Shown in pieces: positions 1 to 7,398 of a stretch of DNA of 23,568 nt. A model generated the notes under the pieces. That model saw nothing but the letters and a program-made list of their open reading frames with translations, did no database searches and was not told where the DNA came from. The position numbers and the translations under genes are program-made. How positions within the stretch are numbered: position 1 is the first letter of the stretch; each line of letters starts with the position of its first letter. This DNA is from Mxb001 sp046046455 (GTDB taxonomy: Bacteria > Actinomycetota > Actinomycetes > S36-B12), in NCBI GenBank assembly GCA_046046455.1, contig JBJOJS010000098.1:1-23568 (forward strand), in the 5' to 3' direction.

Positions 1-1529
1 CCGCCGTTGAAGCCCTCGGTCCACGTCAAGCCGATGGTGTCGTCCCCAGCGGTAAGGGGCGCCAAAGCAGGCGCCAGAGGAGCCACGGTCCCGTAGGTGA
101 ATGTTCCCGCAGAAGCCATCAGACCCCCACGGAACTTGACCCTCACCTGGACCGTGCCCGACCCCGCAGGCACCGGAACTGTCCAGGTATCCCCTGCGCC
201 AGCCGTTGGCGTCGCCTGCGTGTCGTCGAAGTAGACCTTGTCTACCGCGGCATTGTCGAGGTCATACGTCACCTGCGGAGCATCCACGGTCACCGTTGCC
301 GTCGTGCCGGAAGGGCCGGCGGGCGGCGACACCGTTGGTGACACTCGTCCGATCACCGAAAGTCCATTGGTGCCTGTAGCGTCGTCTCTTCTCACCACAT
401 ACACGAGTCCGGCGTTCGGACCCACCTGATCCACTTCGATGGCAAATGACGTGTTGTACTCGCCCCCGTACACGCCGAGGGCGATCGTGTCGTCCGTGGC
501 CTCCCCCGAGCGGCCGTTGATGATCGAAACACCCGTGCGCCCGTAGTTCGTCCCAGACTGATATTGAGAGTGAGCGACGTAAACAGTGTCATCTGCTTGG
601 TCCACTGCGAGGGCCCTCGGATAACGTCCCACCGTGATTGTGTCATCTACGATTGCAGGCCGGGGCTTGATGACACTGATGTAGCCGTTAGTTGCCTGCC
701 CGACATATACGGAGTCGTCCGCCTCGTTTACTGCAACCAGATCGGTGAAGCACCCAGCGCCCGTCACCACGTTCACCGGGGTGGGCGTTTGCCAATTGCG
801 TCCGTTGACAATGCTCAGCATGTCATACCCGGCGAAATACACGGAGTCGTCAGCGGGATCGATTCTCACAGTGCACTGAGATGCCGCATTCAAGCCGAGG
901 ACCGTTGAGTCATCCATCTTGCGACCATTGAGCTTTATGGCGACAGAGTAGTTGCTTGCGTTCGTCCCATAGACGCTGTCATCAATCGGGTCTGCCGCGA
1001 TTCCCCTGACATTCGAGTTCTGTAGCGCAGCCATGTTTAGCGTTGTCACAAAGGAGTCGTCCAGAAGTCGGCGACCGTTGACGGCTCCTACCGCAAAAAC
1101 CAGGGCACCGCTGCGAAGAGAGGCGTAAACCGTGTCGTCGTGATCGTCCACGGCTACATCGTTAACGCCACCGAATTGGTCTAGGTTGAAGACAATGCTG
1201 CTGCCGCTCAGCGTGCCGCTTCGACCATCAAAAACACGCATGCCGCTTGCGCCGGGGGAGAGCGGCGGGTTCGGAGCAGCACCCAAGTACACCGTGTCGT
1301 CATCGTCATCAATGTCCAGTGACGTGGCATGAGGCACGACCACATCCTTGATGATCGCGAGAGTGGTGGTCGGTGGCGTCACGGATGCGATCGCCGGGGC
1401 AGCATGGGCCTCGGGCGCCGGGGCCGCTGGCGAGATGAGCACCGCACTTCCCATGACAAGTGCAAGAAGACCAGCTGCGGGAGCAGCCCAACGGCGTCCA
1501 ATGGAGATCCGGTGATGTGCTCTCTCCAT
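1..1529 (-). CDS. Exported YVTN-like beta-propeller protein with DD(T/S) motifs, 3' end outside window
   Basis: The frame is open from an ATG at 1529 to the left edge (about 509 codons, no stop), so the C-terminus is missing. A purine-rich AAGGGTGG lies about 9 bases before the ATG. Residues 1-43 look like a signal peptide: basic start, hydrophobic core LLALVMGSAVLI, cleavage near AHA|AP. Residues about 65-390 are short repeats like the YVTN/YncE beta-propeller family, alternating a DD(T/S)VY turn with an INGR...DD(T/S)I.xG turn. An IPT/TIG-like Ig domain follows (about 400-475, ending in GTFTYG), then the start of a fibronectin-III-like domain. DDT or DDS occurs 12 times, spread through all three domain types. 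A secreted or surface role in adhesion or binding is inferred. Codon use looks less GC-rich than in the core genes to the right. No function is assigned. Confidence 0.8.
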   Translation of the reverse strand, partial: MERAHHRISIGRRWAAPAAGLLALVMGSAVLISPAAPAPEAHAAPAIASVTPPTTTLAIIKDVVVPHATSLDIDDDDDTVYLGAAPNPPLSPGASGMRVFDGRSGTLSGSSIVFNLDQFGGVNDVAVDDHDDTVYASLRSGALVFAVGAVNGRRLLDDSFVTTLNMAALQNSNVRGIAADPIDDSVYGTNASNYSVAIKLNGRKMDDSTVLGLNAASQCTVRIDPADDSVYFAGYDMLSIVNGRNWQTPTPVNVVTGAGCFTDLVAVNEADDSVYVGQATNGYISVIKPRPAIVDDTITVGRYPRALAVDQADDTVYVAHSQYQSGTNYGRTGVSIINGRSGEATDDTIALGVYGGEYNTSFAIEVDQVGPNAGLVYVVRRDDATGTNGLSVIGRVSPTVSPPAGPSGTTATVTVDAPQVTYDLDNAAVDKVYFDDTQATPTAGAGDTWTVPVPAGSGTVQVRVKFRGGLMASAGTFTYGTVAPLAPALAPLTAGDDTIGLTWTEGFNG

Positions 1530-1699
1530 GACGACGGCCACCCTTCGCGCAGACACAGTGGGCGGCCGAGGAGCCGCCTCGCGGATCACCCTTAATCCAC
1601 GCCGGGAGTATGGGTCGTAATCACCGATGTAGATGGCCCTGTGTTCGCCTTAGGCCCACTTCGGTGATCGAATGGTCGGTCTTTGCGACGCAGTTGCGA

Positions 1700-3409
1700 C
1701 TAGACGCTCAGTGGCGCCCTGGAGATCAAGCGAGCAGAAAGCCTGACGGAGTCGCCGTCAGCCGTCAGCGACCAGGACTCGCATCGCTCATCGAGGACCT
1801 GCGATCCCTGTCCGTGCTGAGTCCGATCGAGCTGTCCGGCGTTGACCACATCGACAGCGATCAGCCCGGGTTGCGTCCCGCGAACAGCGACCTGCACGGT
1901 CCGCACCGACGCGTGCCGCACGGCATTCGTCAGTCCCTCGGACACGACATCGACGACACGACCAGCTAGGTCGCGATCCTGGCGCATGAGAGATTCTGCA
2001 CCGTCATCCATCGATAACTCCACGTCCAGAGCCAGGCTCCAGGTCTCGATCACGTCATCGAGCGATTGACTGCCGGTCGGATCGGCCATCAGGGCGACCT
2101 GACTCTCGAGCAACGACACCAGCTCGGCTACCCGCGCGTCCACGACCTCTGCTGAGTCACCTCGCTCAAGCGAGCGGGTGATCGCCACGGCGGCGGCGGT
2201 TAACTCCGCCTGCATGCCGCCGTGCATGAGATGAGCGAGGTGCCGGCGCTGCTCGGCGGCAAGCGAACGCACACGGCCCAGGGCTACCGTCAACTGAGCG
2301 ACCGAGTCGGCCAGCGCCCGCTCGGCATCGGCCTGCATGCGGCGCATGCTCGGAAGGATGCTCACCAGCAGCATGAAGAGCGCGAAGGCGACGCCTCCGG
2401 TCCACAGGGGCCGGAACTCCCCGAGCGCAAGAAGCAATCCCTGAACGGCCAGCGTGGCCGCGAGACCGATGACGACGTAAGCGCCGAACAAGAGGGGCAG
2501 ACGTCCGCGCGAGGGCCATCGCCGACCCGCAATACGGCCCAGGAGGAGATTGCCCGCCACCAGCACAACGGTCGCCAGGGCGGCGTTGAGCATCGCGAGG
2601 GACACACCGAAGTCACGAGCGAACGCGGTGAAAACAAGTGCCTCGAAAGCGACCGGTCCAGCGATAGGAGCAGCTGGACCGATCCCGGCCAGGACCCTGC
2701 GCAGGCTCACGCGCGGACGCGGGGCTGTCAGAGCGTCATCGAGGGCCTCACCCGCCTGAAGGGCATGACTGCCCGCCCGCACCAGGCGGTCGGACGCCTC
2801 CTGGATGCCCGACGCCAGTCGCTGTGGGTCCTGGCTGCCGCGCATCTCCTCGACCGCCGCGCGCACCTCGCCGAGGATGCGCTCAACGTACGCGATCTGC
2901 ATGCCCTCGACCTCGTCTGCCTCCACCTCAGCGGCACGCGCGAGGGTTTGCTGGGCCTGCTCGAGGTCCTCCATCGTGCGCGCGTGCTGGCGCACGGCAT
3001 CGACCACGATAGCGACGAGGCTGAGCATGACGACGCTATAGATGCCCCCAGTAAGCAACGCCTGCATCGGCGACCAGGGGTGCTCGATGCCCAGTGCCTC
3101 ACGCGCGGCGTAGAGCATGGCGAGTCTCACGAGACCGACGAGGGCGAAAGTAGCCAACGCCAGGAGCGACCGGTGTCGCTGCCCCGCGCGCGAGGGCGAC
3201 AGCCACCATGCGTGGGCCCACCACAGCACCAGCAGCGACACGGCCGCGGCCGCGATCTCTCCCGCCGCCGACTCCCACAGGGAGATCGGAGAGTAGATCG
3301 CGGTCCAGATCGCGGAGGGGACGACGAAGGCGACCCCGACGATGCCGGACCAGATCGAGACGCACCAGGGACCGCCCAAAGCTCTCCACCAGGCCGGAGC
3401 GGCGCGCAT
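1700..3409 (-). CDS. Membrane sensor histidine kinase, NarL-partner type
   Basis: This 569-residue protein is the sensor of a two-component system. Hydrophobic segments lie at about 17-39, 47-70, 80-100 and 117-138. A charged, probably coiled-coil stretch follows (140-225), then four more segments (249-265, 269-292, 304-329, 335-354). The dimerisation helix has RRHLAHLMHGGMQ, with His396 the likely phospho-acceptor. The ATPase domain shows an N-box, EGLTNAVRHA (Glu491, Asn495). Its G-boxes are divergent: VVNAG replaces DxGxG, and GQGSQVLDERC precedes a WSL strand. That resembles a recognised actinobacterial kinase subfamily, so activity is plausible but unproven. No extracellular sensor domain is visible, so the signal may be sensed in the membrane. 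The ATG overlaps the regulator's stop as TGATG, implying translational coupling and a cognate pair. Confidence 0.85.
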   Translation of the reverse strand: MRAAPAWWRALGGPWCVSIWSGIVGVAFVVPSAIWTAIYSPISLWESAAGEIAAAAVSLLVLWWAHAWWLSPSRAGQRHRSLLALATFALVGLVRLAMLYAAREALGIEHPWSPMQALLTGGIYSVVMLSLVAIVVDAVRQHARTMEDLEQAQQTLARAAEVEADEVEGMQIAYVERILGEVRAAVEEMRGSQDPQRLASGIQEASDRLVRAGSHALQAGEALDDALTAPRPRVSLRRVLAGIGPAAPIAGPVAFEALVFTAFARDFGVSLAMLNAALATVVLVAGNLLLGRIAGRRWPSRGRLPLLFGAYVVIGLAATLAVQGLLLALGEFRPLWTGGVAFALFMLLVSILPSMRRMQADAERALADSVAQLTVALGRVRSLAAEQRRHLAHLMHGGMQAELTAAAVAITRSLERGDSAEVVDARVAELVSLLESQVALMADPTGSQSLDDVIETWSLALDVELSMDDGAESLMRQDRDLAGRVVDVVSEGLTNAVRHASVRTVQVAVRGTQPGLIAVDVVNAGQLDRTQHGQGSQVLDERCESWSLTADGDSVRLSARLISRAPLSV

Positions 3410-4080
3410 CAGTGCGCCTCCGCAGGCAATCCGGCGTAGCGGGCATACATCATGGCCGCCTTGACCCGGGGATTGTGCTGCGGATCCTCGGACAGACCAA
3501 GCGCCTCGAACATCCGTGTCACCATGCGCTCCGTCGCACGCACCGAGCTGCCGCGTCGCGCGGCGATCTCGGCGTTGGTCAGCCCCCCGGCGATGTCGGC
3601 GAGGGTGGCCATCTGCCCCGGGGTGAGCGCGGCGAGCGGGTTGGCCTCCTGGCTCGCGACGAGCTGCATCGGCTCGACATCATCAGACAGTGCGGACTCA
3701 ATGCAGTCGGTGAGCTCGCTGAGATCGCTCAGCATCGACTTGTTGAGAAACGCCGAGTGCTCGGGCAGCACCATGTGGTGCGCAGCCGCAGCAGGGTTCG
3801 GGTAGTGGGTGAGGAAGACCACTCCGATGTACGGCGCCTGCGCACGGAGGATGTGGGCCAACTCCACTCCGTTGGGCCGGCTGCCGAGGTCGATGTCGGC
3901 GATGAGCAGATCCGGGTCACCCTTGGTAAAGGCACGCAGCGCCGCCTTGGCGTCGCCCACGGCCTCGACCTCGAAGCCCGTCGATGCCACCGCCCCGGCG
4001 ATGAGTGCCCGAAGCGAGGCGTTGTCCTCGACGATGAGGGCGTGCCGCACCGGGGAACCCTGCGACCCCGACGTGACCAT
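3409..4080 (-). CDS. Response regulator, receiver plus LuxR-type HTH (NarL/FixJ family)
   Basis: Taking the ATG at 4080 gives 223 residues. An upstream in-frame ATG at 4131 would add 17 residues with no family resemblance. The receiver domain (about 12-130) has the acidic pair Glu18-Asp19, the phospho-acceptor Asp62 in LLIADIDLG, Thr91 in VFLTHYP and Lys114 in FLNKS, so all catalytic positions are present. A LuxR-type helix-turn-helix follows at about 150-215, beginning LAALTPGQMATLADIAGGLT and including TNAEIAARRGSSVRATERMV. The protein should bind DNA when phosphorylated by the kinase encoded immediately downstream, whose start codon overlaps this stop. It is divergent from the exported propeller gene at 4252, and the other propeller gene lies just beyond the kinase, so one or both may be its targets (inference). 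Confidence 0.88.
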   Translation of the reverse strand: MVTSGSQGSPVRHALIVEDNASLRALIAGAVASTGFEVEAVGDAKAALRAFTKGDPDLLIADIDLGSRPNGVELAHILRAQAPYIGVVFLTHYPNPAAAAHHMVLPEHSAFLNKSMLSDLSELTDCIESALSDDVEPMQLVASQEANPLAALTPGQMATLADIAGGLTNAEIAARRGSSVRATERMVTRMFEALGLSEDPQHNPRVKAAMMYARYAGLPAEAH

Positions 4081-4168
4081 GGGGTCAGTGTGCCTCGCGG
4101 ATGTGCGCTGCGGGCCCCGATGGTCGGTCACTACGACACCGTGGCCCCTCCACCAGATGCGGCAAAGG

Positions 4169-4195
4169 CGGATTCGGGTAACTCACGCGAATCCG
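4169..4195. promoter_or_regulatory. Inverted repeat in divergent intergenic region, candidate operator
   Basis: Perfect 8-bp arms, CGGATTCG (4169-4176) and CGAATCCG (4188-4195), are separated by 11 bp. They lie in the 171-bp region between the response regulator and the propeller gene. Dyads of this kind suit a dimeric LuxR-type regulator. It is 57 bp upstream of the propeller start. The regulatory role is inferred. Confidence 0.35.
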
Positions 4196-4251
4196 GGTGC
4201 GCCCGACAGTCAGCCCTACGGTGAGCTCACCCCGTCCTGAAGGAGCATGCA

Positions 4252-6357
4252 ATGACAATGGATCCACGCGCCGCTCGCGTCCGAGGCACTCTTCGTTCGT
4301 GGTGGGTGGGCGCAGTGGGCGTGACCCTCCTTGCTGCGAGCCTTGTCGGACTCACGGCCGCACCTGCCCAGGCAGTGGTCGGCTCGTGGCTACCCGTGCA
4401 CGGAGGGGTCTGGAACTCAGCCGGCACCTTCGGCGGCACGGTGTACGCGCTCGCGAGCATCGACGACACGCTGTACGTCGGCGGCTCCTTCGGACGCGTG
4501 GGACGATCGGACGATTCCATCGTGGCCAACAACATCGCGGCCTACAACATGGCAACGGACACCTGGCACGCGATCGGTGCTCCTGCCTCGCCTGGCGTGA
4601 CGGGAATTGGTGGCGTTGGCACCGTCTTTGCACTCGCCGTGCATCCGGTAGACGACACGCTTTACCTGGGAGGCAGCTTCCAGACCACGCGTGACGACTC
4701 TCTCAACTACGTCGCCCAATGGAATGGTGGACGGATCCTGCCCATGGGACCAGGCCTGAATAATCCGGTCTACGCCCTCGCCTTGAGCAACCTTGATGAC
4801 ACCATCTACGCCACCGACGACACGCTCTACATCGGCGGCGCATTCGACCAGTTGGGCACAGGCACGGGAAGCTATCGCTTCATCGCCCAGTGGGCAGACG
4901 ACACCTACAGGTCACTTGGCAGCGGCATGAACCGGCCCGGCTTCGCGTCGGCTCCTGTCTATTCGCTCGCAATGTCTCAGGACTCTGCCCTCAACACCGA
5001 TGACACCCTCTACGCGGGTGGCGACTTCACACAGGCGAATGGCATTGCCGTGAACTTCATTGCGCGTTGGTATCGCGGCGCATTCTCCGCCATGGGCCAG
5101 GGACTGGTTACCGGAGGCGGCAATGTCGTCACCGCCATGGCAGCTCAACGTGATGACACCGTCTACTTCGGCGGGAGCATCAACACGACCAACGGAGGCG
5201 GTCCCTGGCCGACCATCACGCTCAACGATGTCGGCCGATGGGTGGATGACACCTACCTCGCCATGGGGAGTGGGCTCGGACCGGGGGAGGTCAAGGCCAT
5301 TGCCGTCGGTCGTGACGATTCCATCTACTTCGGTGGGGGCTTCACGGCAAACGGTCTGAATCGTGTAGCGCAGTGGTCCAACGGAGCCTTCGTTTCCATG
5401 GGCAACGGGATCACCGACGGTCCCGTCCGAGCACTCGTTTCCACTGATGACACCGTCTTCGCCGGTGGTGGATTCGGCATCTCCAGTTCGCCGACATCCT
5501 TCCGAGGCCTCGCCCAATGGGCACCTGGCGTGGCTCCCACGGTCACCCTCAGCTACCAGGGCAATACCTCTACCGGGGGTTCACCTCCTTCAGTTCAGTC
5601 CGGCACGTCAGGGACGTCAGTGACGGTGTCCGGTCCCGGTTCCCTCGTCAAGGCGGGCTACACGTTCAACGGCTGGAACACGGCGCCAAACGGCACCGGC
5701 ATCCCGTATGCCGTGGGATCGACCTACACCTTCGGCGGATCGAACGCGAATCTCTTCGCCCAGTGGATCCAGGGGAGCCCCACGCCCGATCCCACGCCGG
5801 TCTACCCACCTTCGCCTCCCCTGGACGTCTCAGCCACTGCAGGGGAAGAGTCCGTAACCGTGACGTGGAGGGCTCCCAGCTCCCCCGGCTCCTTCCCGGT
5901 GACCAACTACTCCGTTACCTCGACCCCGGGAGGCCGGATCTGCCTCGTGAGCGCGCCTGCCCTGTCGTGCGAGGTCGATGGACTCACACCGGGCACCGCC
6001 TACACGTTTACGGTCCAGGCTCTCAACGGTGCCGGCTGGTCGCCGGCATCAACTCCATCAAACTCCGTGACTCCGAAACCCAGCGTCAGCCCGACGATCA
6101 TGATCACGGGTGAGCGAGGCAAGGGTCGGGAGTCGCGCAACATCTACGTCAATGGCACGACCACCCGACTCGCAGGTGACGTCGTCCAGGCACATGTGCG
6201 TACGGCTGGGAGCCCGGACTACTCAGATGGCACTACCCGCACGGTCAAGGCGGACGAGACCTTCACCTGGCAGCGTCGAAGCAGCAGGCGCACGTACGTC
6301 TACTTCAGCGCCGAGGGCGGGACTATTAAGTCCAACATCATCGTCATCGCTTCCTGA
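4252..6357 (+). CDS. Exported seven-repeat beta-propeller protein with InlB B-repeat, FN3 and C-terminal Ig-like domain
   Basis: This 701-residue secreted protein has an AAGGAG Shine-Dalgarno 6 bases before its ATG. Residues 1-41 are a signal peptide (cleavage near AQA|VV). Residues about 60-425 contain seven repeats of the form (V)xALAxx-DD(T/S)-LYxGGxF...IAQW...MGxG, with repeat starts near 64, 125, 173, 236, 293, 347 and 392, as expected for a seven-bladed propeller. DDT or DDS occurs 12 times here and nowhere later. Residues 430-505 match the Listeria-Bacteroides (InlB B-repeat) module: GYTFNGWNTAPNGTG and a closing LFAQW. A Pro/Thr linker leads to a fibronectin III domain (523-608). The last 90 residues are a compact beta domain (FTWQRR, TYVYFSAEGG, SNIIVI) whose relatives I associate with actinobacterial exported proteins. 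No sortase motif or C-terminal membrane anchor is seen. Binding or adhesion is the likeliest role, but the ligand is unknown. Confidence 0.87.
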   Translation: MTMDPRAARVRGTLRSWWVGAVGVTLLAASLVGLTAAPAQAVVGSWLPVHGGVWNSAGTFGGTVYALASIDDTLYVGGSFGRVGRSDDSIVANNIAAYNMATDTWHAIGAPASPGVTGIGGVGTVFALAVHPVDDTLYLGGSFQTTRDDSLNYVAQWNGGRILPMGPGLNNPVYALALSNLDDTIYATDDTLYIGGAFDQLGTGTGSYRFIAQWADDTYRSLGSGMNRPGFASAPVYSLAMSQDSALNTDDTLYAGGDFTQANGIAVNFIARWYRGAFSAMGQGLVTGGGNVVTAMAAQRDDTVYFGGSINTTNGGGPWPTITLNDVGRWVDDTYLAMGSGLGPGEVKAIAVGRDDSIYFGGGFTANGLNRVAQWSNGAFVSMGNGITDGPVRALVSTDDTVFAGGGFGISSSPTSFRGLAQWAPGVAPTVTLSYQGNTSTGGSPPSVQSGTSGTSVTVSGPGSLVKAGYTFNGWNTAPNGTGIPYAVGSTYTFGGSNANLFAQWIQGSPTPDPTPVYPPSPPLDVSATAGEESVTVTWRAPSSPGSFPVTNYSVTSTPGGRICLVSAPALSCEVDGLTPGTAYTFTVQALNGAGWSPASTPSNSVTPKPSVSPTIMITGERGKGRESRNIYVNGTTTRLAGDVVQAHVRTAGSPDYSDGTTRTVKADETFTWQRRSSRRTYVYFSAEGGTIKSNIIVIAS

Positions 6358-6362
6358 GCGGT

Positions 6363-6428
6363 TCGTTGACTGCTACGCGTTGCGTCGTCTCGTGGGAGAT
6401 TCCTGACGCAACGCGTAGCAGTCAACGA
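6363..6428. terminator. 24-bp perfect-stem hairpin between convergent genes
   Basis: Arms 6363-6386 and 6405-6428 are perfectly complementary over 24 bp. The 18-base loop contains a smaller TCTC/GAGA stem. It lies 5 bases after the propeller stop, and its right arm overlaps the last seven bases of the convergent SGNH gene, so it could end transcription from both sides. There is no T-tract on either strand, and the stem is much longer than a usual terminator. It may instead be a copy of a dispersed palindromic repeat. Confidence 0.55.
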
Positions 6429-7123
6429 CCAAGCGCTTCCGCCACAGCCTCTCCCACCAGGGCGTGGACCTCCCAGGACCAGTGCATGCCGTCGGGATTG
6501 CAGGTCGCGAGACGGGGCCCGACGATCGGCTCCACATCAACGTACGCCACCCCTTGAGCACTCGCCCAGGCTCGCGCTGCCGCGACTGCAGGCCCGTGTG
6601 CGCGCGTCGAGGGGTAGTAGTCGCCCGTCCACGGTGGCGGGCTGAGCAGTGCGACCGGCAGACCCGGACGCATCATCCGCACTCCCTCGACGATGCGCGT
6701 GAGATAGCGGTCGGTCGCCGCCTGCGGCAGCGTGCGGAAGGGACCCCCGACGGCGCGCACCATCGGTGGAGTCGCCTTGAGCAGTGCCTCTCGAGCGGTA
6801 CGCCGTACCCGGCCGCGGCGGATATAGGGAATCGACTCGCGCAGCCAGGTCGGAACGGGAGTCGGCAGCTGATCCATGCCGCCAACTCCGATGAGCAGTG
6901 CATCGGCGCGCGGGAGGTACTCCCCCCACACGACCGGATCCTTAGTCAGCGCCCACCACGCGTCGCGCGCGGTCCAGCCCTGACGCGCAACGAGGTCGAC
7001 CTGCATGCCCAATCGCTGCCCTGCGACCTGCGGATACAACCGTGGATCGCTGGGGCGCTCCGCACGCTCAGGACCGTGGAAGGCGAGCGAGTCGGCGATG
7101 ACGAGCAGGTGCGGCACCGGCAC
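6422..7123 (-). CDS. SGNH/GDSL-type hydrolase family protein
   Basis: The protein has 233 residues. Near the N-terminus, LLVIADSLAFHGP supplies the nucleophile Ser of the GDSL block, with Ala in place of Gly. GVGGMDQLP fits block III, where Asp or Asn stabilises the oxyanion. NPDGMHWSWEVH near the C-terminus supplies the Asp-x-x-His pair of block V. Relatives are esterases, acyl-transfer partners or carbohydrate deacetylases. The substrate cannot be read from sequence, and no signal peptide is seen, so it is probably cytoplasmic. The start must be the GTG at 7123 or later, because a TGA lies three codons upstream in frame. I see no convincing Shine-Dalgarno, so translation may be leaderless or weak. 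It lies downstream of tRNA-Ala on the same strand. Confidence 0.75.
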   Translation of the reverse strand: MPVPHLLVIADSLAFHGPERAERPSDPRLYPQVAGQRLGMQVDLVARQGWTARDAWWALTKDPVVWGEYLPRADALLIGVGGMDQLPTPVPTWLRESIPYIRRGRVRRTAREALLKATPPMVRAVGGPFRTLPQAATDRYLTRIVEGVRMMRPGLPVALLSPPPWTGDYYPSTRAHGPAVAAARAWASAQGVAYVDVEPIVGPRLATCNPDGMHWSWEVHALVGEAVAEALGR

Positions 7124-7263
7124 AGGATGTCAGCCCGCGCAGGCGGTCACGAGCCGCCCTGAGGGTCCGCCCCAGTCAGCTTTGGCGAACTTTGCCCTCA
7201 ATGTGTCACCGGGTGGCAGATTCGGAGCAGAGTTCACGCGGCGACTGAGCCCGGACGTGCAGA

Positions 7264-7287
7264 CGGCGCACCCTGTCGGATGCGCCG
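7264..7287 (-). terminator. Hairpin just after tRNA-Ala, candidate terminator or trailer
   Basis: Arms CGGCGCA (7264-7270) and TGCGCCG (7281-7287) form a 7-bp stem with a 10-base loop. It starts four bases beyond the mature 3' end of tRNA-Ala. There is no T-tract, so it could end transcription or mark the processed 3' trailer. The rest of the 168-bp gap to the SGNH gene shows nothing I can name. Confidence 0.4.
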
Positions 7288-7291
7288 CGCG

Positions 7292-7364
7292 TGGAGCTGA
7301 GGGGATTCGAACCCCTGACCCCCTCCATGCCATGGAGGTGCGCTACCAACTGCGCTACAGCCCC
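7292..7364 (-). tRNA. tRNA-Ala (anticodon GGC)
   Basis: The 73 bases on the minus strand fold as a standard cloverleaf. The acceptor GGGGCTG pairs with CAGCTCC (one G-T pair), with D-stem GCGC/GCGC. The anticodon stem CCTCC/GGAGG has loop ATGGCAT (anticodon GGC), and the T-arm is AGGGG-TTCGAAT-CCCCT. The discriminator is A. CCA is not encoded, so it must be added by the nucleotidyltransferase. It follows the histidine phosphatase gene with a 34-base gap. Confidence 0.96.
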
Positions 7365-7398
7365 GCCGCCCCTGAGGGCCTGGCAAGCATACCCGGGG

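Noticed and set aside
1620..1668. 8-bp inverted repeat ATCACCGA/TCGGTGAT between the kinase and the left propeller gene
   Set aside because: The 33-base loop and short arms make chance likely; noted only as a weak possible operator. It does not match the 4169-4195 dyad.
2222..3439. 405-codon plus-strand frame over the histidine kinase
   Set aside because: Composition is that of an antisense shadow (Arg/Gln/His-rich) and the kinase on the other strand has clear domains.
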